Source of the DNA: Clostridiales bacterium
GTDB taxonomy: Bacteria > Bacillota > Clostridia > Saccharofermentanales > Saccharofermentanaceae
DNA length: 64,000 nt
Direction of reading: 5' to 3'
NCBI GenBank assembly: GCA_017529925.1
Contig: JAFXMZ010000024.1
Coordinates: forward strand, 105,605-169,604
Part shown: positions 16,204 through 24,740 of the stretch, one piece after another
How the letters are laid out: every line of letters begins with the position of its first letter
Position numbering within the stretch: position 1 is the first letter of the stretch
Translations under genes and position numbers: made by a program
The notes under the pieces: model-generated
Databases searched by the model: none
Seen by the model: only the letters and a program-made list of their open reading frames with translations
Told to the model about the DNA's origin: nothing

Positions 16204-18828
16204 TCATTCCTCTCCTCTCTCTGCCTTTCTCTTTCTCTTGAACTGATACATCATCTCATCGGATTCTTTTATCATATTCTCGATCGACAGGCCTCTGCTG
16301 ATCGTGCACTCGGACATACCCATCGATGCATCGACGCCGTAGTCCTTATCACGAAGCGCTCCGTCGTTATCGATATTGCGCCTGATCTCCGACTTTATGA
16401 GTTCAAAATGAAGCATCATCGATTCTTCGCTTATCATGGCGAAAGCGAACTCATCGCCGCCGTACCTCGCGCATACGCCGCGCTCGCCGACATATTTCGA
16501 GATGGCCCGGGCAAGGACCTGTATGGCATTGTCTCCCTCAATGTGTCCGAAATTATCATTTATGTACTTGAGACCGTCCATGTCGACAGAGAACAGCGAG
16601 AAGACGAGTCCCTTATTCTTTCTCTCCGAAAGGATCCTGTCGATCCTCGAGAAGAATCCTCTTCTGTTATAAAGACCTGTAAGATAGTCGAGCTCGCTCA
16701 TCTCCTCCATCTTCCGGACTGTCTCCTGGGTATGTCTGTTATTAAGTACGGTGTTTACCGTCGCGGAGATAAAGAGCGCAAACTCCTCAAATCTCTGCTG
16801 CTTGCGCATATCGAGCCTTTCATATCCGTTGACCACATATCCGAAGTTCACGTCTCCGGATCTTGTCTGCTTGATGAGGAATACATTATACTTGCTTTCC
16901 CTCGAGAGAAGCAGATCTGCTTCGGGGAACATATCCGGCATATTGAAGAATTTCTGGTCAAATCTGTATTCGCCGTCCATCGATTCTAAAAGCGCATGAA
17001 GACAGGTTCCCTCCTGGAGGGCGATGAAGTAGTACTGATCCTTCCAGAGCCACAGACAGTACTTGAGGTTCTGCGCCATATCGTCGACATCAGTCATGCT
17101 TATGGACCTTGAGATGAACTTGCCCATCTCGAGCATATGACGGAAATAATCATGATTATCCCTCGCCATCTCCGATACGACTGCAGGCCAGTCTTCATCA
17201 TTTCCGGATGAGCATCCGCACGATGTATGCTTCGAAAGGCGGTAATCTATCTTCATCTTCTTCTCGATGAGAGGGGCGTGGTCAGTCGTCATCTTCCACT
17301 CCCTGATACGTTCGAGTATCTCATCGGATATCTTCTCATAGTCGAGAACGCATGTCGTGATGACAGGGTTGTGGCAAAGCGCCTGTTTGATGCCGTCAAA
17401 GCCTGTTACATATACATCCTCAGGGACTCTGTATCCTCTTTCCGCAAGGCAGTCGCAGATACCTATCGCCATCGAATCGTTGGCACAGACTAAAGCCCTG
17501 GGCACCCTGTATCCCGAATCGATGAGTCCCGACAGGACCTGTGATGCAGTCGCGTCCCAGAAATCCCCGTAATGTATCATCCTCTTCGAAAATTCTATCC
17601 CGTTCTCCTCGAGGACCTTCCTGAATACATCTATCCTGGCGTCGGAAAAGCTGTTGCCTCTGAATCCCGCGAACATCTCGACATCCTTTATGCCGTGATC
17701 CTCGACTATGTGGCGGACCGCCTTCTCAAAGCCATCCTCATACTGAAGCTGTGCATGTATCGTTCCGGGGACATCCCTCTCGAACATGAACAGGGGTATA
17801 TCCTTCTTTTTGCACCCTGATACAAGTCTGTCTATTACGTCCGCAGTCTTTATCATCTCACCGAAGACTATCATCGCGTCATGATCATGAGAGCAGATAA
17901 AATCCGCAAACTCGAGTTCCCTCTGCAGGTTATACTTGTCATCCGAGGTAAGTCCGAACGTATAACAGCAGAGGACATAATCCTTGAACAGCTTCTCGGT
18001 CTGCATTGAACGCATGAACATATTGAGATTGTCGGCATCCTCCCAGACTCCGCAGACGCCTATCACGCCTCTTCTGGCTCCGAAAGAACCCTCCTTGTAT
18101 GTCTCTTTCCTGTAGACCTTGACATAATCGATGACCATCTCGCCCGCCTCATCGAAAGGCGTATCCATATCGGGATCACCGGGCCAGTCTCCGCCGACCG
18201 CCAGATTGATTATGATAAAGAAGGGATGTGTGAAGGTGTCGTCCGCATGAACGCGGAAGTACTCTATGCCGTCTACGAGGAACTTTATCTGCCCGGGGTC
18301 CCATTCGCATGAGTAGATATGGAAATCCTCCGACAGATCGACATTCCCGATCATGGCATTTATGCCCTGCTTCATTATGTGCTTCTCGCCATAATGGATC
18401 GTACCGTAGACTTTCTCCGTATCGTGGCCCAGGACCTCCATGATGTCTATCTCGCCGCACACCGGCCACGACCTGTATTTGGTCTCATCGGGCAGGAGCC
18501 AGAATGCGGGAAGGAATCCCTTGCCCTTGGGCACCTTGATGGAAGCCTCGAACCTTCCGTAGAGGAATTCGTGCTTGCCCTTCGTATTTATCCTGCCTGA
18601 GTAATATCTGTAATTACCGTCCCTGTCCGTTATCCTGACAGGACGTATGTGGAGCTTGCCGTCGCGGACATAGATAGTCTCGTCGCTCGCGACATATTCC
18701 TGGAGCTCATTGTTGACCCATCCCGCCTGACGTGTTTCCATATTCCAGTCAGACGAGCTTAATGAATCTCCCGTAAATTCTTCAGACCATGCCAGTCTGT
18801 ATTCGGAATCATCTGCGCCGTTTCTCAT
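16204..18828 (-). CDS. GH16 beta-glucanase domain fused to LacI-type sensor and GGDEF diguanylate cyclase
   Basis: One uninterrupted frame of about 874 residues. Residues 10-245 are a GH16 jelly roll (LAWSEEFTG, GRFEASIKVPKGKG, and the catalytic motif GEIDIMEVLG with E126, D128, E131 all intact). Residues about 253-565 are a LacI-type sugar-binding fold (GVIGVCGVWED, CANDSMAIG, VYVTGFDG, ending in SCGC). The C-terminus is a GGDEF domain with intact GGDEF at about 790; the inhibition-site position reads GERG, not RxxD. There is no signal peptide or transmembrane helix, so the GH16 domain is cytoplasmic, unusual for a laminarinase-type enzyme. The ATG at 18828 follows GAGGG, with TATAAT at 18869-18864; the frame extends to a TTG at 18864. 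The last two domains match the architecture of the 9769-12081 gene. Confidence 0.88.
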   Translation of the reverse strand: MRNGADDSEYRLAWSEEFTGDSLSSSDWNMETRQAGWVNNELQEYVASDETIYVRDGKLHIRPVRITDRDGNYRYYSGRINTKGKHEFLYGRFEASIKVPKGKGFLPAFWLLPDETKYRSWPVCGEIDIMEVLGHDTEKVYGTIHYGEKHIMKQGINAMIGNVDLSEDFHIYSCEWDPGQIKFLVDGIEYFRVHADDTFTHPFFIIINLAVGGDWPGDPDMDTPFDEAGEMVIDYVKVYRKETYKEGSFGARRGVIGVCGVWEDADNLNMFMRSMQTEKLFKDYVLCCYTFGLTSDDKYNLQRELEFADFICSHDHDAMIVFGEMIKTADVIDRLVSGCKKKDIPLFMFERDVPGTIHAQLQYEDGFEKAVRHIVEDHGIKDVEMFAGFRGNSFSDARIDVFRKVLEENGIEFSKRMIHYGDFWDATASQVLSGLIDSGYRVPRALVCANDSMAIGICDCLAERGYRVPEDVYVTGFDGIKQALCHNPVITTCVLDYEKISDEILERIREWKMTTDHAPLIEKKMKIDYRLSKHTSCGCSSGNDEDWPAVVSEMARDNHDYFRHMLEMGKFISRSISMTDVDDMAQNLKYCLWLWKDQYYFIALQEGTCLHALLESMDGEYRFDQKFFNMPDMFPEADLLLSRESKYNVFLIKQTRSGDVNFGYVVNGYERLDMRKQQRFEEFALFISATVNTVLNNRHTQETVRKMEEMSELDYLTGLYNRRGFFSRIDRILSERKNKGLVFSLFSVDMDGLKYINDNFGHIEGDNAIQVLARAISKYVGERGVCARYGGDEFAFAMISEESMMLHFELIKSEIRRNIDNDGALRDKDYGVDASMGMSECTISRGLSIENMIKESDEMMYQFKRKRKAERGEE

Positions 18829-18976
18829 TCCGCAACCCTCACAAGGAAAAGCTCTCTTTGACAATTATACTATATATGCGCCAGCATGTGTGCTTTTATT
18901 TTATCTTTTGACAATTGCCCCGGAGACACACGTTCGTATAGATTAGTAAGGCAATTCAAGAAAAGAAGGTTCGTTT

Positions 18977-20644
18977 ATGAAGACTACGCGAAACAGAAGA
19001 CCGTTTTTTGCACACTATAAGAAGATTTTCAGAAATGAGTTCAGAGGCTATAATGCCGGAGCTCTCGTAAATGATATCACGGCCGGGATCACGGTCGGAG
19101 CAGTCGCTCTTCCGCTGGCTCTTGCATTCGGTGCCGCCAGCGTCGACGCCGAACATGCTGCTGTCGGCATCGCGGGAGGTCTTATAACTGCGATCTTTGC
19201 AGGTCTCATAAGCGGACTTCTGGGCGGTGGATCCTTCCAGATATCCGGACCTACGGGAGCGATGGCCGTCATCCTCGGAACGATCGTCTCCGGAAAATAC
19301 GGTCTTCAGGGAATGTTCGCGGCAACATTCATATCGGGTATCATCCTTCTCGCAGCGGGACTTCTGAGATTCGGTAAGCTCGTCCAGTTCATACCGAAGC
19401 CGGTCGTAACGGGCTTTACTTCAGGAATAGCAGTGGTAATAGCGATCGGCCAGCTCAAGAATGCATTCGGCTTCAATGTCGAGGGCGCTGAAACGGTCGA
19501 CAAGGTAATCTACTTTGCGACACATATCGGTCAAACCCATATGCTCACATTAGGCCTCACGGCTGCGACAGTAGTACTCATGGCAGTCTATCCCAAGAAG
19601 GCTTCCCGCTATTTCCCCGCATCTCTCGCTGCGCTGATCATCATAACCGCAGTCACTTCCATTTGCGGTCTGGATGTAGCGAAGATCGGTTCGATCCCCG
19701 GTTCCCTTATCAACACGGAGAAACTGAACGTCGGGGGCCTTTCGATCGGCATGATAAAGGAGATCGCCGGATATGCCGTAACGATCGCACTCCTCGGAAT
19801 GATCGAGAGCCTTCTTTGCGGAACATGTGCCGCAACAATGAAGAAGGAAAAGTTTGATTCGAATGTCGAGCTCATCGCCCAGGGTATCGCCAATATGGCC
19901 GTCCCTTTCGCGGGAGGCGTGCCTTCGACAGCAGCTATCGCGAGGACTTCCGTAGCCATCAGGAGCGGCGGAAGGACAAGGCTCACATCCGTCTTCCATT
20001 CCCTCTTCCTTATCATCTGCGTATTCGTTCTCTCACCTGTCATAGGCATGGTCCCTTATTCGGCACTTGCCGGAGTCCTCATCATGACTGCATGGAAGAT
20101 GAATGACTTCAAGACCATCCGCTCATACTTTGACCATAAGCTCACGGATGCCATCGTCCTTTTCTTCGTTACGATGGCGGCGACCGTTATCCTCGATCTC
20201 ACATATGCGATCCTGATCGGCGTCGGCCTTTCGATGATACTGACGATCAATATGCTCTCCAAGATAAGCGTCAAGGTGGAGGAAGAGACTCTCATAAAGA
20301 ACAGAAAGGCTGCCGTCGTCTACAGTGTCGGCGCATTTTTCTTCGCCAACGGCAAGGAACTTAAGAAAGCCATCGAGAAATGCGAAAAGAAGTACGATAC
20401 ATACATCCTCTCTTTCAGGGGTGTCGTATTTGTGGATCTTTCAGCCGAAAACGAATTCCTGGAGGCTATCTCATATATCAGGTCACTCGGTGCGGACTTC
20501 TCCTTTGTCGGACTCAATGAGACGATAAAAAGTTCCCTGGAACAGATCGGCTTCCAGGAGGAAGTCGGCAGGGAACACTTCTTCAACAATCTCGAGGAGT
20601 ATGTCGCGTCACAGAATTCAAGAGCCGCTGACGCACAGTCCTGA
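18977..20644 (+). CDS. SulP-family anion permease with STAS domain
   Basis: This 555-residue protein has a SulP transport domain (AGITVGAVALPLALAFG near the start, FQISGPTGAMAVIL, TGFTSGIAVVIAIGQL, VPSTAAIARTSVAIRSGGRTR) of ten or more helices, and a C-terminal STAS domain (about 450-545, IEKCEKKYDTYILSFRGVVF). SulP proteins carry sulfate, bicarbonate or dicarboxylates; the substrate cannot be told here. It starts with ATG after an AAGAAGG site. The 3' end is convergent with the phosphoesterase gene, 6 bp apart. Confidence 0.88.
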   Translation: MKTTRNRRPFFAHYKKIFRNEFRGYNAGALVNDITAGITVGAVALPLALAFGAASVDAEHAAVGIAGGLITAIFAGLISGLLGGGSFQISGPTGAMAVILGTIVSGKYGLQGMFAATFISGIILLAAGLLRFGKLVQFIPKPVVTGFTSGIAVVIAIGQLKNAFGFNVEGAETVDKVIYFATHIGQTHMLTLGLTAATVVLMAVYPKKASRYFPASLAALIIITAVTSICGLDVAKIGSIPGSLINTEKLNVGGLSIGMIKEIAGYAVTIALLGMIESLLCGTCAATMKKEKFDSNVELIAQGIANMAVPFAGGVPSTAAIARTSVAIRSGGRTRLTSVFHSLFLIICVFVLSPVIGMVPYSALAGVLIMTAWKMNDFKTIRSYFDHKLTDAIVLFFVTMAATVILDLTYAILIGVGLSMILTINMLSKISVKVEEETLIKNRKAAVVYSVGAFFFANGKELKKAIEKCEKKYDTYILSFRGVVFVDLSAENEFLEAISYIRSLGADFSFVGLNETIKSSLEQIGFQEEVGREHFFNNLEEYVASQNSRAADAQS

Positions 20645-20650
20645 CGGATA

Positions 20651-21244
20651 TCAGATATCTATTATCCTGTAGCCGCAGGCATTGATAATCTTCGTGCCTG
20701 AAGGATGATCATATTCCTTCTTTATCATGCCGTAGTTCGTGTGGACATGGCCATGGAGCATATGCGTGGGCTTGTATTTATTCATCACGTCGTTGAATAC
20801 GTCGAATCCCCTGTGCGGAAGGTCGTCCAGATCACCGTATCCCTTTGCGGGGGAATGGGTGACGAGGACATCGATCCCGCCCGAGATAAGAGCCTTGGGC
20901 TTCATCCTCAGCACCCTTCTTCTCATCTCACGCTCGGTGAACATATTCCTTCCGTCGCTCCTGTATCTCATCGAGCCGCCGAGTCCCATGAACCTCTTGC
21001 CTTTGTAATGGTAGATCCTGTCCTCGATGCATACCGCGCCGAGAGGCGGTTCGGTAATGAGGCTGTCGTCGTGATTTCCCCTTATGTAGATCATGGGAAC
21101 GTTTACCATAGTGATCAGAAAATCCATATAATCCGTACGCAGGTCTCCGCAGGCCACTATAAGTTCCACACCTGCGGTGCGTTCCTTCTTAAAGTGGTCG
21201 TAGAGGATCTTGTCCTCGACATCTGCAACAGCAAGGATCTTCAT
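20651..21244 (-). CDS. Calcineurin-like metallophosphoesterase
   Basis: A 197-residue single-domain phosphoesterase with GDLRTD, GNHDDS, VTHSPAKG and LHGHVHTN motifs, which supply most metal ligands. The usual N-terminal DxH is ADVED here, so the second metal ligand may differ. The substrate is unknown. Its ATG overlaps the TAA of the upstream BMP-domain gene (TAATG), so the two are translationally coupled. Confidence 0.82.
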   Translation of the reverse strand: MKILAVADVEDKILYDHFKKERTAGVELIVACGDLRTDYMDFLITMVNVPMIYIRGNHDDSLITEPPLGAVCIEDRIYHYKGKRFMGLGGSMRYRSDGRNMFTEREMRRRVLRMKPKALISGGIDVLVTHSPAKGYGDLDDLPHRGFDVFNDVMNKYKPTHMLHGHVHTNYGMIKKEYDHPSGTKIINACGYRIIDI

Positions 21245-23208
21245 TATTCTTCTTTCTTCATCCCTTCGCTCTTCATGATCGGAAGCCCGTTTGCTTTAAC
21301 CGTCTTCTGAGCCGTCTCGGTAAGCTCGTCGAAAGAAGGTATCGATCCGACGACATTATCGTTGAGCCAGTCCATGTTGATGATCTCTTCGCTCGAAAGC
21401 CTCGGACTCAGAGCCTCTTTGATGATGCCTTCCTGAGAACGGAGTTCCCCGTCGAAAGGACTGAACGAATCATCCGTTATCGCCTTACGCAGGAGCGACA
21501 CCATCTTGACGGTGCTGTATGGGATTGTATCACACTGATAGATATCTATGACACCGGATGACATTCCCCACCAGTAATTGATGGCCATATCCTTGGCATT
21601 CTCGGTCTCGGTATCCCATGCGTCGTTCAGGATCTTCTGGACGATGAGCTCGTAATATTTGCCCCACTTCCATACGGGGAAAGCGATATTCGTTATCTCA
21701 CCGTTCTCTCCTATGGTATAAAGACCGTATTCATTATCTGCGTTCTTCGGCTTGATGAGGTCAGGACCCGATACTACCCGGAGGCCGTTGTCCCTTATAT
21801 ATTCGCGCCAGTACTCATCCTTGAGGCACGACCATGTCAGGTATATCTTTGCTTCCGGATCGACCATCGATGCTCCGATCGCAAATGCATTTATGTTCGC
21901 CACGTTTCCGCAGATAGGATATGTTGAGACATAACCTATCCTGTGATCCTCGGAGATCGTCGCAGCGATCATCCCGAGGAGGAACTTTGCCTCGTACATC
22001 CTTCCGTAGTATGTCCTGACCGCCTCGTGGGAGAGGTGTACCGAACAGTTCAGGAACTTGATCTTGGGGTACTTGATAGCCGCCTTGAGCGCATGTTCCA
22101 TCTGTACGGGAGACGTTGTTATGATGACCTCAGCGCCGTCTTCGGCAGCAGCTTCGACCGAATCGGCAAACTCCTCCTCCGTATCCTTGCAGTCGCATGC
22201 GAGCGTCTTTACGATGCCCGGGAAGACTTCCTCGAGTTCCTTTCTTCCCTGCTCGTGGCCGTTTATCCACCTCGACTTCGTTGCATCCCCGTCATAGAGG
22301 AAGAGTATGTTCAGAGGATTGGTCTCCGAATATGTCTTCTTTATGATATTGTCGATGATCGGGATGACTGTCTTCTTCTGAAGCTGGGGCTCCTCCGAGA
22401 AGATGATCTGGTTTCCGTTGGCGCGGATCCTGATCTCCTTCCATATAAGGCTCAGGTTCTTCTTGATCTCCTCGGGGAGAGGGATCTTCAGGCTGTCATA
22501 TCTGTACATCTCGAGATAGACGAGGAATGCGTCCCCCGCCGTTATCGTGGTATAAGCCTTGCCGCCGTTAGCCTGATAGACCTTTGAAAACTGTCCGAAG
22601 GCCGACTTGAGGTCGATTATCGAATCCTCGTCCCACGGCGTCTCAAGGTCCTTGCCCGCGATCTCGGCGAGCTTCTCGTACGAGCCCTCCTCAGTGAAGG
22701 TGATGCTGTAGATCGACGTGCACTTATAGAACTTCAGGAACTCATAGTAGATCTTGACTTCCTTCTCATCAGACTGGGGAGGCAGTACCCTCGTGACATT
22801 CGCGAGGATAGTGGGCTGCTCGAGGAACTTCATTACCGAAACCCGCTTGTTTCCCTCGGAAACATAGAACTTTCCGAGGAATTCGATGACGGTTATGGCA
22901 TCCTGGATGCCGTGTTCCGTCTGATAGTTCATGAGATTTATCCACTTCGTTCCGAATTCCGTATCAGCGGGCAGGAGAGGCATAAAGTTCCTCGCAAAAG
23001 ACTCCTGTCTGCCTCTGGTAACGGTACCGACGACGAGCGGAAGCGGGATCTCTGTCATCCCGACCTGCTCCTCTATCATCGTCGTTCTCGTTCCGAGCAT
23101 ATAATCGAGCGCGGGGAGATACGGATAACGTCCCTCCGAAAGCGCCTTCTGGTATTCCTTACTGCCCAGCTTCCTTGCCTTTGCATAATCTTCTGCTGCA
23201 GTTGCCAT
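21244..23208 (-). CDS. Intracellular BMP-type ligand-binding protein with ParB-like N-terminal region
   Basis: A 654-residue protein without signal peptide or membrane helix. The N-terminal part contains FLGKFYVSEGNKRVSVMKFL (about 111-130), resembling the core of ParB/sulfiredoxin-like domains. The C-terminal part (about 300-600) resembles BMP/PnrA/Med nucleoside-binding proteins (NILFLYDGDATKSRW, EVIITTSPVQMEHA, GYVSTYPICGNVANINAF, YLTWSC). BMP proteins are normally extracytoplasmic lipoproteins, so a cytoplasmic version is more likely a sensor or regulator. It forms a two-gene unit with the phosphoesterase. Domain calls are by eye, and the function is unknown. Confidence 0.7.
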   Translation of the reverse strand: MATAAEDYAKARKLGSKEYQKALSEGRYPYLPALDYMLGTRTTMIEEQVGMTEIPLPLVVGTVTRGRQESFARNFMPLLPADTEFGTKWINLMNYQTEHGIQDAITVIEFLGKFYVSEGNKRVSVMKFLEQPTILANVTRVLPPQSDEKEVKIYYEFLKFYKCTSIYSITFTEEGSYEKLAEIAGKDLETPWDEDSIIDLKSAFGQFSKVYQANGGKAYTTITAGDAFLVYLEMYRYDSLKIPLPEEIKKNLSLIWKEIRIRANGNQIIFSEEPQLQKKTVIPIIDNIIKKTYSETNPLNILFLYDGDATKSRWINGHEQGRKELEEVFPGIVKTLACDCKDTEEEFADSVEAAAEDGAEVIITTSPVQMEHALKAAIKYPKIKFLNCSVHLSHEAVRTYYGRMYEAKFLLGMIAATISEDHRIGYVSTYPICGNVANINAFAIGASMVDPEAKIYLTWSCLKDEYWREYIRDNGLRVVSGPDLIKPKNADNEYGLYTIGENGEITNIAFPVWKWGKYYELIVQKILNDAWDTETENAKDMAINYWWGMSSGVIDIYQCDTIPYSTVKMVSLLRKAITDDSFSPFDGELRSQEGIIKEALSPRLSSEEIINMDWLNDNVVGSIPSFDELTETAQKTVKANGLPIMKSEGMKKEE

Positions 23209-23311
23209 AATATCTTACCTTTTTCCTTTTCTGACCTGTTTTTCAGGTTTACGCCATTATACTACCCGCGCCTGCTTCTTCATCATGTCCGATTGCCCAA
23301 AAATACCTTCT

Positions 23312-24703
23312 TTATCCGCACATATAATATTCAAAAGGTCCGTACTCATCGAAAGGCACCCTGCCGTTGACTATCCTCTCCCTTATACCCTTCGGGTTCT
23401 GCCAGTTCTCGCTGTCATAGTCCCTCGGGATCACTATCACGGTCCCCTCTTCCGCGAGCAGTTCATCCACATATTCCTCCGGTGTCTTCAGCCCAAGATT
23501 ACCGCCGAGGAACAGGTCAAAATGAGGCGTATATGTCCCCTTCATTATCGAAACGATGGCAGCATTGCCCGATATCGTCACGACCCTGTATCCCTCTTTC
23601 TCGTATGCCTCATTCTTCTTAGCTATCTCACCATACCCGTCGAAAAGGCCGTCCGTCATTATCCCTTTGACCTCACCTTCCCCGGCAGGATGAGCTCCGG
23701 CGGAAAGAACAAATGTGATCATCAGTATCACCCCGGAAACGGTAAATGCACATGCCGGCACTATGATCCCGAATATGCGCTTATCGGGGATCTTTATCGT
23801 AAGGACTTCCGCGAGCGCAAATATGAATGCATATACGAGATGCTGGAAAGGTTCGGTTATCGGGATGGCGACCGTCATCAGTATAAGGATCAGAACGAGC
23901 CTTTCGGGGCGCTTCTTCATGATGTCGACGATAATTCCTGCGATTATGACCCCGCCCATAAAGAGAAGATATCCACCGGCATAGTTTACCGAAGCGTTCG
24001 CGCTGCCGAACGAGAAGAGCGAAAGCAGGCAGTATTCCCAGAATGCCCCGAATGAAGATGTCAGAAGGAGGACCGAAGCGAATACGGCGCACGAAGCTGC
24101 TGCTCCCGCGCCCATCATCAGGATCTTTGAATATCTCTTTTCCCTGAAGCATATGACAGATACATATGCGAGCTCGAACAGGATCAGGATGCCTCCCGTA
24201 GTCTGCCTTGATAGCGCAGTCATTACAAGGATGATGCCTGCTGCAAAGTATCGAAGGGTGATCTTTTTCCCTTCCTTTTCCGATGTCAGGATACAAAACA
24301 GCAGAACGGACAGGAAAGCCAGCGAATTATACGTAAAATGATCCGCAAAGAATGCCATAGCTGCTGAGGGGATAAGAGCTTTCCTGGGGCTCATCGAAAG
24401 CCTTGAAAAAGTATATACCGCCATGATGACGGCAACAACACCCACAGCCTCGAAAACCCTGTAGACGATCATCATCCTCACTATCCGCAGAGGCAGTGAT
24501 GCCAGGAAGAAAAAGAGCGGCGGCTGGACGAGCGAAAAATCCCTGTAGGGAACATAGTCCATCGCAAAAGCCCTGCTGATATTATAGTTCCATATCTCGT
24601 CGAGATCGCCCGCGGGAAGCAGCATTATACGTACCGCCGCCGACAGGCAGAGAAGGATGAGCGCGAGGATAACGGCTTTATCGCATGTAAGCTTCTTTCC
24701 CAT
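23312..24703 (-). CDS. GT-C-type integral membrane glycosyltransferase-like protein
   Basis: A 463-residue protein with about ten hydrophobic helices followed by a soluble C-terminal region of about 100 residues. The first extracytoplasmic loop has GDLDEIWNY, an acidic Asp-Glu site like the catalytic position of GT39/GT83-type glycosyltransferases, and the second has SLVQPPLFFF, also typical of that fold. Likely role: transfer of a sugar from a polyprenyl-phosphate donor on the outer membrane face. Substrate and acceptor are unknown. It starts 37 bp downstream of the NptA-like stop on the same strand. Confidence 0.6.
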   Translation of the reverse strand: MGKKLTCDKAVILALILLCLSAAVRIMLLPAGDLDEIWNYNISRAFAMDYVPYRDFSLVQPPLFFFLASLPLRIVRMMIVYRVFEAVGVVAVIMAVYTFSRLSMSPRKALIPSAAMAFFADHFTYNSLAFLSVLLFCILTSEKEGKKITLRYFAAGIILVMTALSRQTTGGILILFELAYVSVICFREKRYSKILMMGAGAAASCAVFASVLLLTSSFGAFWEYCLLSLFSFGSANASVNYAGGYLLFMGGVIIAGIIVDIMKKRPERLVLILILMTVAIPITEPFQHLVYAFIFALAEVLTIKIPDKRIFGIIVPACAFTVSGVILMITFVLSAGAHPAGEGEVKGIMTDGLFDGYGEIAKKNEAYEKEGYRVVTISGNAAIVSIMKGTYTPHFDLFLGGNLGLKTPEEYVDELLAEEGTVIVIPRDYDSENWQNPKGIRERIVNGRVPFDEYGPFEYYMCG

Positions 24704-24740
24704 TTCTCTCCTTGATCAGATGCCCCCGGGGCTTATGATG

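Noticed and set aside
18828..18864. TTG at 18864 as the start of the GH16-LacI-GGDEF gene
   Set aside because: The TATAAT at 18869-18864 overlaps this codon. The ATG at 18828 has a ribosome site, so the upstream 12 codons are likely untranslated.
18908..18942. TTGACA (18908) with TATAGA (18937) as the SulP promoter
   Set aside because: The spacer would be 23 bp, too long for a normal sigma-70 promoter. A TTGCCC about 16 bp before TATAGA is possible but weak, so no promoter is listed.
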